Assembly (NCBI RefSeq): GCF_014633365.1
Contig: NC_068341.1
Location: forward strand, 42,116,044 to 42,180,043
Source: Diospyros lotus
Lineage: Eukaryota; Streptophyta; Magnoliopsida; Ericales; Ebenaceae
Length of the DNA stretch: 64,000 nucleotides
Direction: 5' to 3'
Under the pieces are notes generated by a model. It made no database searches. It was not told the origin of the DNA and was given only the letters and a program-made list of their open reading frames with translations. The translations under genes and the position numbers were made by a program. Positions 34,467 through 44,300 of this stretch are shown here, piece after piece (the stretch's first letter is position 1; every line of letters begins with the position of its first letter).

Positions 34467-34737
34467 CTGTGTGTATATATATGTATGTGTGTCTGATTAT
34501 TTATTTTCATCTATTTTTTTGTGTTCTCCCATTGTAAAATTTTTTTGTGTTTGGTCAACCGCGCATGACTGGTGACGAGAGAGAAAGTGTGTGAATGGGT
34601 ATGACTGTGTGGAAGAGGGTATTTTTAAAAAATATTGCCTGCAAAGAGTTATTAAATTGGCTACGAAAAATAAAAGAATAATAATAAATTTTTAATGGCT
34701 GCGAAGAACAAAAACGTGGCTGCAAATAGAATTTCCC
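33859..34737. mobile_element. Mutator-like non-autonomous element in R1
   Basis: The termini are GGGAAATTCTATTAGTAGC and, inverted at the right, GGGAAATTCTATTTGCAGCC. The flanking 9-mers are AAAGGTGAA and AAAGATAAA (7 of 9), compatible with Mutator-like target duplications. Inside are (TA/CA)n microsatellites at 33955-34105 and 34428-34490 and a central GC-rich block bounded by inverted repeats (34150-34410). Small frames over the microsatellites are not genes. Confidence 0.6.
34150..34411. repeat. Inverted-repeat-bounded central block of R1
   Basis: GCTGCTTCCTTCC...GGAAGCAGCGGCCATGGGCG on the left mirrors CGCCCATGGTCGCTGCTTC...AAGCAGCGGCC on the right. The block between holds two tandem units of AACCCTGGAGTTC(A/G)GGAG...CAGGGTTCG(A/G)GGGGCATGAGACG. 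Relative to the matching block in R2 (40230-40425) the centre lies in the opposite orientation. Confidence 0.8.
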
Positions 34738-34944
34738 AAAGATAAAATCCATAAGGGCCCCACATATTGTTCCACGTACGTGAGAGGGATAAATCACGGT
34801 ACACGACAGCCCTCTAAGTAGGAGACACAATGCATAGTGCCCACAAAAAGTCACCCCCACAGGAGGGTGAAACTCCTATCCTGCGATTGTCATGACTCGA
34901 ACCTGTATCCTTATCTATAATCTGTTACCCAGGTACCAACCATG
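34738..34944 (-). mobile_element. Probable SINE (body and tRNA-like head), in R1
   Basis: On the minus strand the head reads GGTTGGTACCTGGGTAACAG, an A-box-like stretch, and about 35 bases later GGTTCGAGTCATG (34891-34903), close to the pol III B box GGTTCGANNCC. The body and a T-rich 3' end (TTTTATCTTT) follow, split by the Mutator-like insertion. The long flanking duplication supports retroposition. The second copy is at 40858-41078. Confidence 0.5.
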
Positions 34945-34998
34945 CACTTTGAGTTACTGAATAAGTTCTAAAGTAATGTTTTCCAAACTATCTTATTT
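34945..34998 (+). repeat. Copia-X LTR fragment at the R1/copia-2 junction
   Basis: GCACTTTGAGTTACTGAATA and what follows to CTTATTT is the same sequence as 41115-41168 in the 5' LTR of copia-X. At 34999 it joins copia-2 integrase sequence abruptly, which marks a rearrangement breakpoint. Confidence 0.85.
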
Positions 34999-35073
34999 AG
35001 GAAGCTTGGAGCTGCTAAGCATACTCCTCACCATGTCCAATAATATTCGGTTTCTCCTTTCAACTACGTCATT

Positions 35074-36858
35074 CTAGTCCGGAGACCCTGGTATAGTGTA
35101 TTGGGCCACAATCCCATTTTCCTCAAGAAACTTAGCAAACGGACCAGGTGCCTGTCCATCCTCAGTGTATCTTTCATAATACTCTCCACCTCTATCTGAC
35201 CTCACGATCTTAATGTGTTTATCACACTGCTTCTCTACTTCTGCCTTGAAAACCTTAAAGGAATCTAATTCTTCGTTCTTATTATGAAGCAAGTAGAGAT
35301 ACATATATCGTGAATAGTCGTCAATAAATGAGATGAAGTATTTCTGACCATACGCGTCCATATCTGGACTACAAATATTTGTATGTATGATCTCCAATAT
35401 TCCTGTACTCCTCTTGGCACCTTTCTTTGACTTATTAATCTGCTTTCCCTTTATGCAGTCTACACAAATATGAAAATCAATAAAATCAAGAGCATTGAGT
35501 ACTCTATCATTTACTAATCTTCTAAGTCTCTCAATGGAGATATGTCCCAATCTCCTGTGCCACAACATATAGGAATCCTCATTCATTACACATCTTTTAA
35601 TACCTGCATTCAATTGGGCATGCATTACATTATAAGAGGCATTGTTTTGTAAATTAATTTTGAAAATACCATCAGACAATGTACCATTCCTAACAAGCTC
35701 AGATTTATAAAACAAATCAAACGAGTTTTTCATAAAATTAAAGGAATATCCAAAAAGTACGAGTCTAGATACTAAAATTAAATTCCTAGAGAAACTAGAA
35801 ATATAAAAAGTCTTTTCTAAATCTAAAACAAAGCCAGAATGTAAAATCAGTCTGCAGGTCCCAATTGCCTCCACATGTGAACGCATCTTGTTGCCTGAAT
35901 AGATGCTTTGTTCACTTCCCACTGGTTTCCTCTGGTTTAGAAAACCCTGTAAGGTATTTGCAACATGGATTGTAGAACCAGAATCAATCCACCACGTGTT
36001 ATGACAAACATCAATCATATTAGATTCATAACATACAAGTGAGGTTAGATTACCTTTCTTCTCAAGCCATGCCTTAAATTTGTGGCAATTCTTCTTCAGG
36101 TGTCCTTTCTTTTTGCAAAAGAAGCACTTGGATCCCTTCTTTACTTTAGGCTGGATGGGTATTTTACCTTTTCCTTTATGCCTTGCTTGAGTAGACTTAT
36201 TCTTTCCTTGAATGGCTATATATGCACTCTCTCCCATTTCCATAATCAGCCTCCCTTCTTCTTGAACACACATGGTTAATAATTCATTAATAGACCATTT
36301 TTTTTTATGTGTGTTATAAGAAATTTTAAAGGGACCATACTGTTGTGGGAGAGAATTCAAAATGAAATGCACAAGAAAAGAATCCGACATCGTAACCTCC
36401 AGGGATTTCAGTTGAGCTGCAATGTCCCTCATCTTCATGATGTGCTCACGCACACCTTTAATACCGGTGAGCCTCATTGATGATAACTTCGTCATTAGGG
36501 TGCTGGCAAGTGCTTTATCTGAAGACTCGAACTGTTCATCAATAGCCTTCAGCAATTCATTGACTATCTTGCATTCTAGAATTGAACCACGAATACTAGC
36601 AGAAATCTTAGTTCGAATGAACATCATACTGAGGCAATTAGATCGCTCCCATTTCTCATGCTCAGCAATCTGAGCCTTAGTGCTAGTAAGATTGACCGCA
36701 AGTGGTTCAGATTTTCGGATTGCATAGTCAAAGTCCATGCACCCTAATTGCAAAAGAATTCTGTCATTCCACTCCTTATAGTTATCACCATTCAAATCAG
36801 GAACGTCACATTTCATATCAGATAAATTCACAGGTAAAGTAACTGCAAAAATAAACAT
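35074..36858 (-). CDS. Copia-2 gag, protease and integrase (truncated polyprotein)
   Basis: An uninterrupted 594-codon frame starts MFIFAVTLPVNLSDMK. In order: UBN2-type gag (about 15-230, with LNGDNYKEWNDRILLQL and the IKGVREHIMKMRDIAAQL segment); zinc knuckle CFFCKKKGHLKKNC (about 245-260); protease active site WWIDSGSTIHVAN (about 290); pre-integrase HRRLGHISIERLRRL with CVDCIKGKQ; integrase with FISFIDDYSRY, VRSDRGGEYY and PGSPD. The stop at 35074 follows PGSPD; beyond it the frame continues with ERRNRILLDMVRSMLS to the breakpoint at 34999. RT and RNase H are not attached, so it encodes only capsid, protease and integrase parts. The open frame suggests a younger element than copia-X. Confidence 0.88.
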   Translation of the reverse strand: MFIFAVTLPVNLSDMKCDVPDLNGDNYKEWNDRILLQLGCMDFDYAIRKSEPLAVNLTSTKAQIAEHEKWERSNCLSMMFIRTKISASIRGSILECKIVNELLKAIDEQFESSDKALASTLMTKLSSMRLTGIKGVREHIMKMRDIAAQLKSLEVTMSDSFLVHFILNSLPQQYGPFKISYNTHKKKWSINELLTMCVQEEGRLIMEMGESAYIAIQGKNKSTQARHKGKGKIPIQPKVKKGSKCFFCKKKGHLKKNCHKFKAWLEKKGNLTSLVCYESNMIDVCHNTWWIDSGSTIHVANTLQGFLNQRKPVGSEQSIYSGNKMRSHVEAIGTCRLILHSGFVLDLEKTFYISSFSRNLILVSRLVLFGYSFNFMKNSFDLFYKSELVRNGTLSDGIFKINLQNNASYNVMHAQLNAGIKRCVMNEDSYMLWHRRLGHISIERLRRLVNDRVLNALDFIDFHICVDCIKGKQINKSKKGAKRSTGILEIIHTNICSPDMDAYGQKYFISFIDDYSRYMYLYLLHNKNEELDSFKVFKAEVEKQCDKHIKIVRSDRGGEYYERYTEDGQAPGPFAKFLEENGIVAQYTIPGSPD

Positions 36859-38458
36859 ATAATCATACTCATGTAACTAAATGTGAGACTACTGTAACTT
36901 AATATCATGTTTTACCAATGTAAATCATGCAATGATTATGAATCGCTAACATATAACAACTGTCTGTGGGTTAAGCTACTATATTTAAATTGATTCATAT
37001 TATAAACTTTATGATGTGACTGACAAATTATATTTCTTTTCTTAATTCCTGTGGGTAAATTAAGAAAATAATTTATTATCACATTCTAATTAATCACTTC
37101 AAATACAACAAAAATTCCTGTGAGATAAAATTTATTGTATTCAATATTATTAATCACAATTAATGTCATATAACCTCATGTGATCTTAGCAACTCAATAT
37201 ATAATTTCAATTAATTAAAGATGTTGTGGCTAGTCTCTAATTAATCAAAATCATATTAATCACATGACATTTAAATAATTTAATCACAATAATCATGCAT
37301 AAGTAAGAAATTAATTTATGCATATATAACACCAATAATTATGCATAAACTATATTAATTCACTTAATCATGTATTAATAATTAACATGAGGATATAATT
37401 AATTGCATATGCATAAACATTATCATGACCAAATATAAATAATTTAATTAAACATGCAATTTAACAATTAAAGAAGAAATTAATGTAATCAATTACATAA
37501 AAATTAAATTATTATAAGCTGTAAAATAAAAATAAAATTAAAATTCTGAGGCTCGTGGCTGTGCTAATGCACAGCAGTGGCATAGGTGCGTGGGCCACAC
37601 TCGCCCCGTATGGCGCGTGGGCCACACGCGCCCCATATATGCGGCCCCGATCGACTCGATGGGTCGACCCAGCAACCCAATGGGCCGACCCACCTTCTTC
37701 TTCAACAAACATCAAGGGTTTTAAAACCCTTGCCGCCGCCACTGCCTCTGAAAATGCCACCGCCAACACGCCATCGCCGCCGCCATCAACCGCCTTCGAC
37801 GCCACGCCATCGTCGCCAGCGACTGCTGCCATCGCAGCCATCGGCGATTACCATCGCAACGGCGAACGTCGCGCACGTTTGCGAGGCGTCATAACCGCCT
37901 TCATCTTGCTCCTCTGGTCATCGCCTCCATCAGCCCACACCCATGACGGTCTCTTGCGGTTACCTAGCCAAAATGATGACCCACGTCATCCACGCATTCG
38001 GCCATGGCAGAACGCACACAGCCAAACAAAGACCCATCGGCCATGGTTGCTCCCACGGCGAGTCATCGTCGGCCATGGCAAACTGAAGACAGTGAGCCAC
38101 GCCTCACGGTTAACCTAGGATGAGTTGGACATGATGAAGAGCTTTGACCGTTGGCCATGGAAAAACTTAAAGCCATGGCTGTTTGGAGATGGCCAAGCAA
38201 TCGCACAGCCGCGATGAGAGGGGCGTCCATGGCGTCTCGCCAAACAAAAACAAAAACCCATGGCATCCATCAGCGATGATGTAAAATCAGCAGTGACCCA
38301 TGAATGGCCGCGACATATGCAGGTACTGGCGATGTTCTTTTACTGCTCAAATACAAGCAATAACATGCCAAAAGATTGTGCAGAAAATAACAACATATTT
38401 CCCCAATCATAAATCGTTATACAACAATATTTTCAATAAATAAGGCAGAGATTTTACA
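36859..38458 (-). other. Copia-2 leader with GC-rich insert
   Basis: This is the untranslated region between primer site and gag. Bases 36859-37540 are very AT-rich. Bases 37550-38300 are GC-rich with GCC/GGC runs (a 187-codon plus-strand frame there is compositional). Seven CCATGG hexamers lie between about 38000 and 38262. The sharp composition change inside an otherwise AT-rich element suggests acquired sequence; I recognise no gene in it. Confidence 0.5.
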
Positions 38459-38472
38459 GGCTCTGATACCAA

Positions 38473-38855
38473 CTATTAGAATAATTAAAATAAACGCACT
38501 TACCTCCAGCCATTATTTGTGTGAAAAACCTGATTGCAATTGAGTTGGATGCTTCTAATCAATTAGCCAAATGCACAACGATGGTGTATGCCCTCAGATT
38601 TGGACTTGATTGGGAACCCAAACTGCTTTCCACTGTCTGTATGACTGTGTTATTTTTCTAATAGAGGAACCCTCTATTTATAGACTATTTAATGTCTATC
38701 TTCATTCAAACTAATCCCTCTTTATCTAGTGGATAAATACTATAGGAGATAATTACCTAATGGTTTAAAATATTTCTCAGATAAATAGGACCACCTATGA
38801 TAATTATACTAAAAGATAATTACAATAAATGCAATTAATCTAATAGATAATTACA
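38473..38855 (-). repeat. Single LTR of copia-2
   Basis: On the minus strand it begins TGTAATTATCTATTAG after the purine tract and ends ...ATTATTCTAATAG just before TGGTATCAGAGCC, the initiator-tRNA primer site. TCTATAAATAGAGG (near 38680) is a TATA-like promoter. Only one LTR is present, between RNase H and gag. Confidence 0.75.
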
Positions 38856-39177
38856 GTCTCCCATTTGGTCCGTACATTTTATCTGACCAATGAAACACCT
38901 TATATCCATATCTCCTTATTCTTAAGAAAGAATCAAATACATGAATCATGGCGATAAGTCCTCTACAATTGAGTATTACCTTCCATGCATCACAATGCAT
39001 CCAATTTCCTTCCCACTAGTCCCAATGTGATAATACAACTTCATGAATAAACCCTATGTTTATTCGGGTCCAAAACAGTTTGTTATTCTCAAACATAAAT
39101 GTGTACACCCAAAATGAGAAATCAACAAACAATTAAATAAGAGTTTCATTACATCAATAGTTGTTCATACAACTAAA

Positions 39178-39945
39178 TCATATCATGAGACCAATTCCCA
39201 TTCGTTCTATGTGATCCTTAAAACCCTTAATTTGCATGCCTTTAGTTAAAGGATCAGCTATCACTAATTCAGTACTAATGTGTTCTATGACCAGTTTATT
39301 TTCCTTAACACGTTCTCTTATGGCTAAATACTTTATGTCGATATGTTTACTTCGACTACCACTCTTGTGATTTTTAGCCAAGAAAACAGCAGCTGAATTG
39401 TCACAATACAACTTAAGTGGCCTAGATATAGAATCAACAATTCTAAGCCCTGAAATGAAACTCTTCAACCATACACCGTGCGATGTAGCCTCAAAACAAG
39501 CAACGAACTCAGCTTCCATAATGGATGTAGCAACTAAGTTCTGTTTGGCACTCTTCCAAGACACGGCTCCACCGGCTAACATAAAAATGTATCCAGATGT
39601 TGATTTTCGAGAATCAACGCAACCAGCAAAGTCTGAATCCGAGTAACCTTCCACCTCCAAATGATCAGTCCGTCTATACATGAGCATGTAGTCCTTAGTA
39701 CTTTGAAGGTACCTCATAACCTTTTTAGCAGCCCTCCAGTGGTCCAAACCTGGATTACTCTGATATCTTCCTAACATTCCCACTATAAATGCAATGTCAG
39801 GTCTTGTGCAAACCTGAGCATACATTAGGCTTCCAATAGCTGAAGCATATGGAATGTTGTGCATTTGTTCCTTTTCAAGTCATTTTTCGGGCATTGATCC
39901 AAATTGAACTTGTCACCCTTCACAATGGGTGCTACACTCGGTAAT
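39178..39945 (-). pseudogene. Copia-2 RT tail and RNase H
   Basis: On the minus strand: VAPIVKGDKFNLDQCP (from about 39930), then IPYASAIGSLMYAQVCTRPD, GYSDSDFAGCVDSRKSTSGY, LAGGAVSWKSAKQNLVATS, MEAEFVACFEA, LYCDNSAAVFLAKNH, HIDIKYLAIRERVKE and DPLTKGM. This is the standard C-terminus of plant copia polyproteins with the RNase H residues (D-E-D: DSDFAG, EAEF, CDNSAA). The frame is open from 39864 to 39178. The upstream RT core, including YVDD, is missing at the breakpoint with R2. Confidence 0.88.
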
Positions 39946-39946
39946 A

Positions 39947-41078
39947 TCTATTAGTAGCTACAAATATCTTCTTTTAAAAACTCATTTTTACCCTTATATC
40001 CACTTTTTCCCTCAGTTAATTACCCGCCACCACCTCTTCATATATACACAAACACACACATATATATACATTAACACCACCGCATACACGAACATAAATA
40101 CATGTATATATACACACACATACATATACATTAACAATTTGCATACACAAATATAAATATATGTATGTATATATACACACATACACATATATATAGAGAG
40201 AAAGAGGAAGGAAGGCCGTTGTTTCCTTCCTGTATAGCTGCTTCCTTCCTATACAGGAAGGAAGCAGCGACCATGGTAACGCCCCCATGATCGTCTGATG
40301 CCCCCCGAACCTTGGGATTCGAGGAGCTTGAAAGCTCCCGAACTCCAGGGTTCGAGCGCCTTAATGGCCCCCGAACGCCCATAGCCGCTGCTTCCTTCCT
40401 GTATAGGAAGGAAGCAGCGACCCTTTCTTCCTCTATATAAATATATATATATATGTGTGTGTGTGTATATATATATACATACATATATGTTTGTGTATGC
40501 GGATTGTTAATATATATGTGTGTGTGTCTGCGTGTGCTGTATATATATATGTATGTGTGCATATATATATATGTGTGTGTTTGTGTGTCTGCGTGTATAT
40601 ATATGTATGTGTCTGATTATTTATTTTCATCTATTTTTCTGTGTTCTCCCATTGTAAAATTTTTTTGTGTTTGGTTAGCGGCGCATGACTGGTGATGAGA
40701 GAGAAAGTGTGTGAATGGGTATGACTGTGTGGAAGAGGGTACTTTTAAAAAATATTGCCTGCAAAGAGTTATTAAATTGGCTACGAAAAATAAAAGAATA
40801 ATAATAAATTTTTACTGGATGCGAAGAACAAAAACGTGGCTGCAAATAGAATTTCCCAAAGATAAAATCCATAAGAGCCCCACGTACTGTTCCACGTACG
40901 TGAGAGGGATAAATCACGGTACACGACAGCCCTCTAAGTAGGAGACACAGTGCATAGTGCCCACGAGAAGCCACCTCCACAGGAGGGTGAAACTCCTATC
41001 CTGCGATTTCATGACTCGAACATGTATCCTTGTCTGTAATCTGTTACCCGGGTACCAACCATGCTACACCCGTGAGTG
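39947..41078. mobile_element. Composite R2: second copy of the SINE/Mutator composite
   Basis: This is a direct repeat of R1. It starts inside the Mutator-like terminus (TCTATTAGTAGCTAC, first bases missing), contains the same microsatellites, and ends with the Mutator terminus at 40857 and SINE sequence to 41078, then copia-X LTR. The central block (40230-40425) is inverted relative to R1 and has one unit instead of two. B-box-like GTTCGAGTCATGAAATC lies on the minus strand near 41010. Confidence 0.75.
40230..40425. repeat. Inverted-repeat-bounded central block of R2 (flipped)
   Basis: GCTGCTTCCTTCCTATACAG followed by GAAGGAAGCAGCGACCATGG on the left, and GCCGCTGCTTCCTTCCTGTA with GGAAGGAAGCAGCG on the right, form strong inverted repeats. 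The interior reads TCGTCTGATGCCCCCCGAAC...CGCCTTAATGGCCCCC, the reverse complement of the R1 interior (GGGGGCCATTAAGGCGC...GGGGGGCATGAGACG). Confidence 0.8.
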
Positions 41079-41308
41079 TGTCAGTCACAAATCCTTTGTA
41101 ATGCCTATTTAAAGGCACTTTGAGTTACTGAATAAGTTCTAAAGTAATGTTCTCCAAACTATCTTATTTGTGCTCACCAACCGTTTGATAAAATTTCTAT
41201 AAGAGCTATTATTATCTTTTTAGCTCTATTTTTCTCTTTATAGCTTCACAAACTCTACATTGTGATATTAGAGCCAGATTCCTTGAAGAACTGAGCTTAG
41301 CAGGAAGC

Positions 41309-44300
41309 ATGGCAGCAAACGACAATGCTTTGAGCATTTCTCAGCCATTTATTCGTGTCTTCAAATGTGAGAGTTATGAATATTGGAGCATCAAAATGAA
41401 GACTTTCTTCAAAGCTCAGGATCTTTGGCATTTAGTAGAAAGTGGGTATGATGCCAAGAACAAAGATGAAGGTCGACTGAAATAAAATAAGAAAAAAGAT
41501 TTCAATGTGCTATTTTTCATTCAACAAGCAATGCATTAGAATTTCTTCTCAAAAATTGCAACAATAATTACAACAAATGAGGCTTGGACAATATTGCAGA
41601 ATCTGTTTCAAGGCTCCACAAAGGTAATCATTGTGAAACTTCAATATTTTCGTCTTGATTTTGAGACTTTAAACATTAAAAGTGGGGAATTAGTGCAAGA
41701 TTTCCTTTTTAGAATATCTGTCATTGTCAACCAAATGAAATCCTATGGAGAGGAAATTTCAGATGCAACTATAGTTGCAAAAGTATTAAGGATGTTAATG
41801 TATTGTAACCTGTACAATCGGCCAAACCAACCAAGAGCAAGCGCGGTAAAAATAGAAACAGAAAACGAACGCAAGAACACAACGATATACGTGTTCGGAT
41901 CAATCGATCCTACTCACGGTAGAGGCTCCGCCTCTAGTCAATCCACTAATAGCTTTCGGTTACAACCAGATTACAAGATCACAAGAAGAACAAAAACGTA
42001 TTGCAAATACATCAACTGAAATCAGAATCTAAATACAAGAACAAGTATAGAATCTGTTCTACCGATCTCAAGATCGTGTCAAGAATCTGATCTATCAGCT
42101 ATACCAAATCTCTCACGCTTCAGGCGATTCAACAAAAGAGATTTAAAGCAATACAACCTTACCGTGATCTTACCAACAAATCGAAGCCAAACGAACGAGA
42201 GAATGATTCACAAGCGAGAGAGAGTCTCACTTTGAAAGTGCCGAACAGAGGGTTTCAAGAGAGAGAGTCAATTGCAGATCTGTAGAGATTAGGGCAAGAA
42301 GCTGCCCTTAAATAGCTGCTGCAAACAATCGGGCTGGGGCAAAGATGCATGGGCCGAATGTCAAACGGGCTTGGCTCACAAAACTGCTCTCGACCCAATG
42401 GCTAATGGCCCAGAATATAAACAGCAAAAATAGCTCACAATATAATCAGCAAATTAATCATGTATACAATTAAACATTAGTTAAATGAAACCCAAATATA
42501 TATAACAAAATGCATACAAACAGCACATATCAGTTATATATAAAAAATACATTTTGAATCATAATCCTAACAAAGGAGTTTGACTCAAAAATTTGATCAT
42601 GTAATTGTTGTCGTTGAGGAATCAAAAGATTTGTCTAACTTCTCATTTGATGAACTAATGGGTTCTTTGCAAGCTCATGAAGCAAGACTGAACACATCAC
42701 CTGAGAAACATGAAAAGAAAGCATTCCATGTAAATGGTGAATGATGGAAAAGGGAAAAACAAGCGAGCTATGCAGAAGAAGAGGAAGAAGTCAAGTTATT
42801 CATGTCCTATCATGAAAACTCAAATGTCGCCTTTGATATTTGGTGTTTGGACAGTGGTTGCTCTATTAACATGACCAGAATAAAGTCATTATTTAAGGAT
42901 CTTGATGAATCACACAAATTGAAAATGAGACTTGGAGACAATAAACAGATGCAAGTTGAAGGCAAAGGTACTGTGGCAATAAACAACGATCACGGTAAAA
43001 TAAAGGTTCTTTATAATGTCTATTTTATTCCTAGTCTTTCACAAAATCTGTTAAGTGTTGGGCAACTTATTGACAATGATTATTCTATATTATTTGATAA
43101 TGGTTCATGTGTGATTAGAGATAAAAATAAAAAAATAAAGTCAAATAATAGCTGATGTTTGTATGACTATAAATAAGTTATTTCCTCTTGAAATTCCTAG
43201 TATAGAAAGTCTTGCTCTTGTTATCAAGGAAAATAAAGAATCTAGACTCTGACATTTACATTATGGGCATTTGAATGTCAAATGATTGAAGCTGTTGAGT
43301 AAAAAGAGATGGTTTTTGGGTTGCATAAAATTGAATCTCTAGATTTGTGTGAAGAGTGCATTTATGGGAAACAAAGCAAAAAAAAAAAAACATTTGTTGT
43401 AGGGAAGTCTAGAAAAGTATCTAATTGTGTTTAACTTGTTCATGCTAACTTGTGGGCCTATGAAAACAGAATCCTTTGGTGGAAGTCGACATTTCTTGTT
43501 ATTTACAAATGATTGCAGCCGCATGAGCTGGGTATATTTTTCTGAAACACAAATCAAAAGCGTTTGAAACATTCAAAATTTTCAAAGTTTTTGCTGAAAA
43601 GCAAAATGAAAAAAAGTATAAAGGCATTGCGAACTGATAGAGGAGGTGAGTTCGTATCTCACAATTTTAATAAATTTTGTGAGGAGCATGGTGTGCATAG
43701 AGAATTAATAGCACCATACACTCCGAAGCAAAACAGGGTTGCGGAACGAATTAATTGTACATTTGTAGAGATGGCGAGAAGTTTGCTAAAAGCCAAAGGA
43801 CTTCCAGATGTGTTTTGGACAGAAACAGTTGCTACGATAGTCTATTTGTTAAATCTATCACCTACAAAGGCTATTTTGAATCAAACATCATATGAAGATT
43901 GAAATGGTAAAAGACCCTGGGTAAGCCATTTAAAAATATTTGGTTGTATTTCCTATGCTTTGGTAGATTCTCATAATCGTAGCAAAGTTGATGAAAAATC
44001 TATCAAATGTATTTTGGTTGGTTACTACTCTCAATTCAAAGCATATAGGTTATATAACCCTGTTAGTAGCAAAACAATTATAAGTAGGAAGTTGTGTTTG
44101 ACGAAGATGCATGTTGGAATTGGGGTGGAAATAATGAAGCTACACATATTGAAATTGCAATGGGAAACGAAGCTCTACTAGTTAATGCAATTAATCAAAC
44201 TCCCACAAGCTCAGTGAGTTTATCATCTACTTCTTCACCATCCTCCACTTCATCAAGTAGCAAAAAATCTTCTCCTTCTCAAGTATTAGCTGGTGAAACT

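Larger units (their letters stand above)
33844..34944. mobile_element. Composite R1: SINE carrying a Mutator-like element
   Basis: R1 sits in the copia-X LTR. The LTR text TGTCAGTCACGAATCCTT (33825-33842) recurs as TGTCAGTCACAAATCCTT right of the second composite (41079-41096), a long target duplication typical of SINE/LINE insertion. The outer shell (33844-33858 and 34738-34944) looks like a minus-strand SINE. The inner part 33859-34737 is a TIR element. The right edge of R1 lacks about 55 bp present in R2: CCATGC joins directly to copia-X LTR sequence (34945-34998), a deletion at a GC dinucleotide. Confidence 0.65.
34999..39946 (-). mobile_element. Copia-2 in permuted order (one LTR in the middle)
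   Basis: Read on the minus strand from 39946 the order is: RT tail and RNase H (39946-39178), 3' noncoding with purine tract AAATGGGAGAC, a single LTR (38855-38473), primer site TGGTATCAGAGCC (38471-38459), long leader, gag, protease, and integrase (36858-34999). A linear element would start with LTR-gag and end with RNase H-LTR. Here the breakpoints fall between integrase (...MLSSSKLP) and late RT (VAPIVKGDKFNL), and the RT core is missing. This is the order expected of a one-LTR circle opened within pol, or of a fused tandem pair. Confidence 0.8.

Noticed and set aside
33946..34575. Frames over the (TA/CA/GT)n stretches on both strands (also 40016-40695)
   Set aside because: Products are low-complexity Y/I/T/H or C/V repeats caused by microsatellites, with no protein homology.
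34889..34940. A tRNA gene on the minus strand
   Set aside because: B-box-like and A-box-like words are present, but no cloverleaf with acceptor stem pairing or anticodon arm could be drawn; a SINE head fits better.
37555..38118. 187-codon plus-strand frame in GC-rich DNA
   Set aside because: It lies antisense in the copia-2 leader, is alanine/proline/arginine-rich through base composition, and has no recognisable domain.
33844..41078. R1 and R2 as the LTRs of one large retrotransposon containing copia-2
   Set aside because: They lack TG...CA ends, a primer site and a purine tract. They contain a SINE-like shell and a Mutator-like element, the copia genes between them are permuted, and copia-2 has its own LTR.
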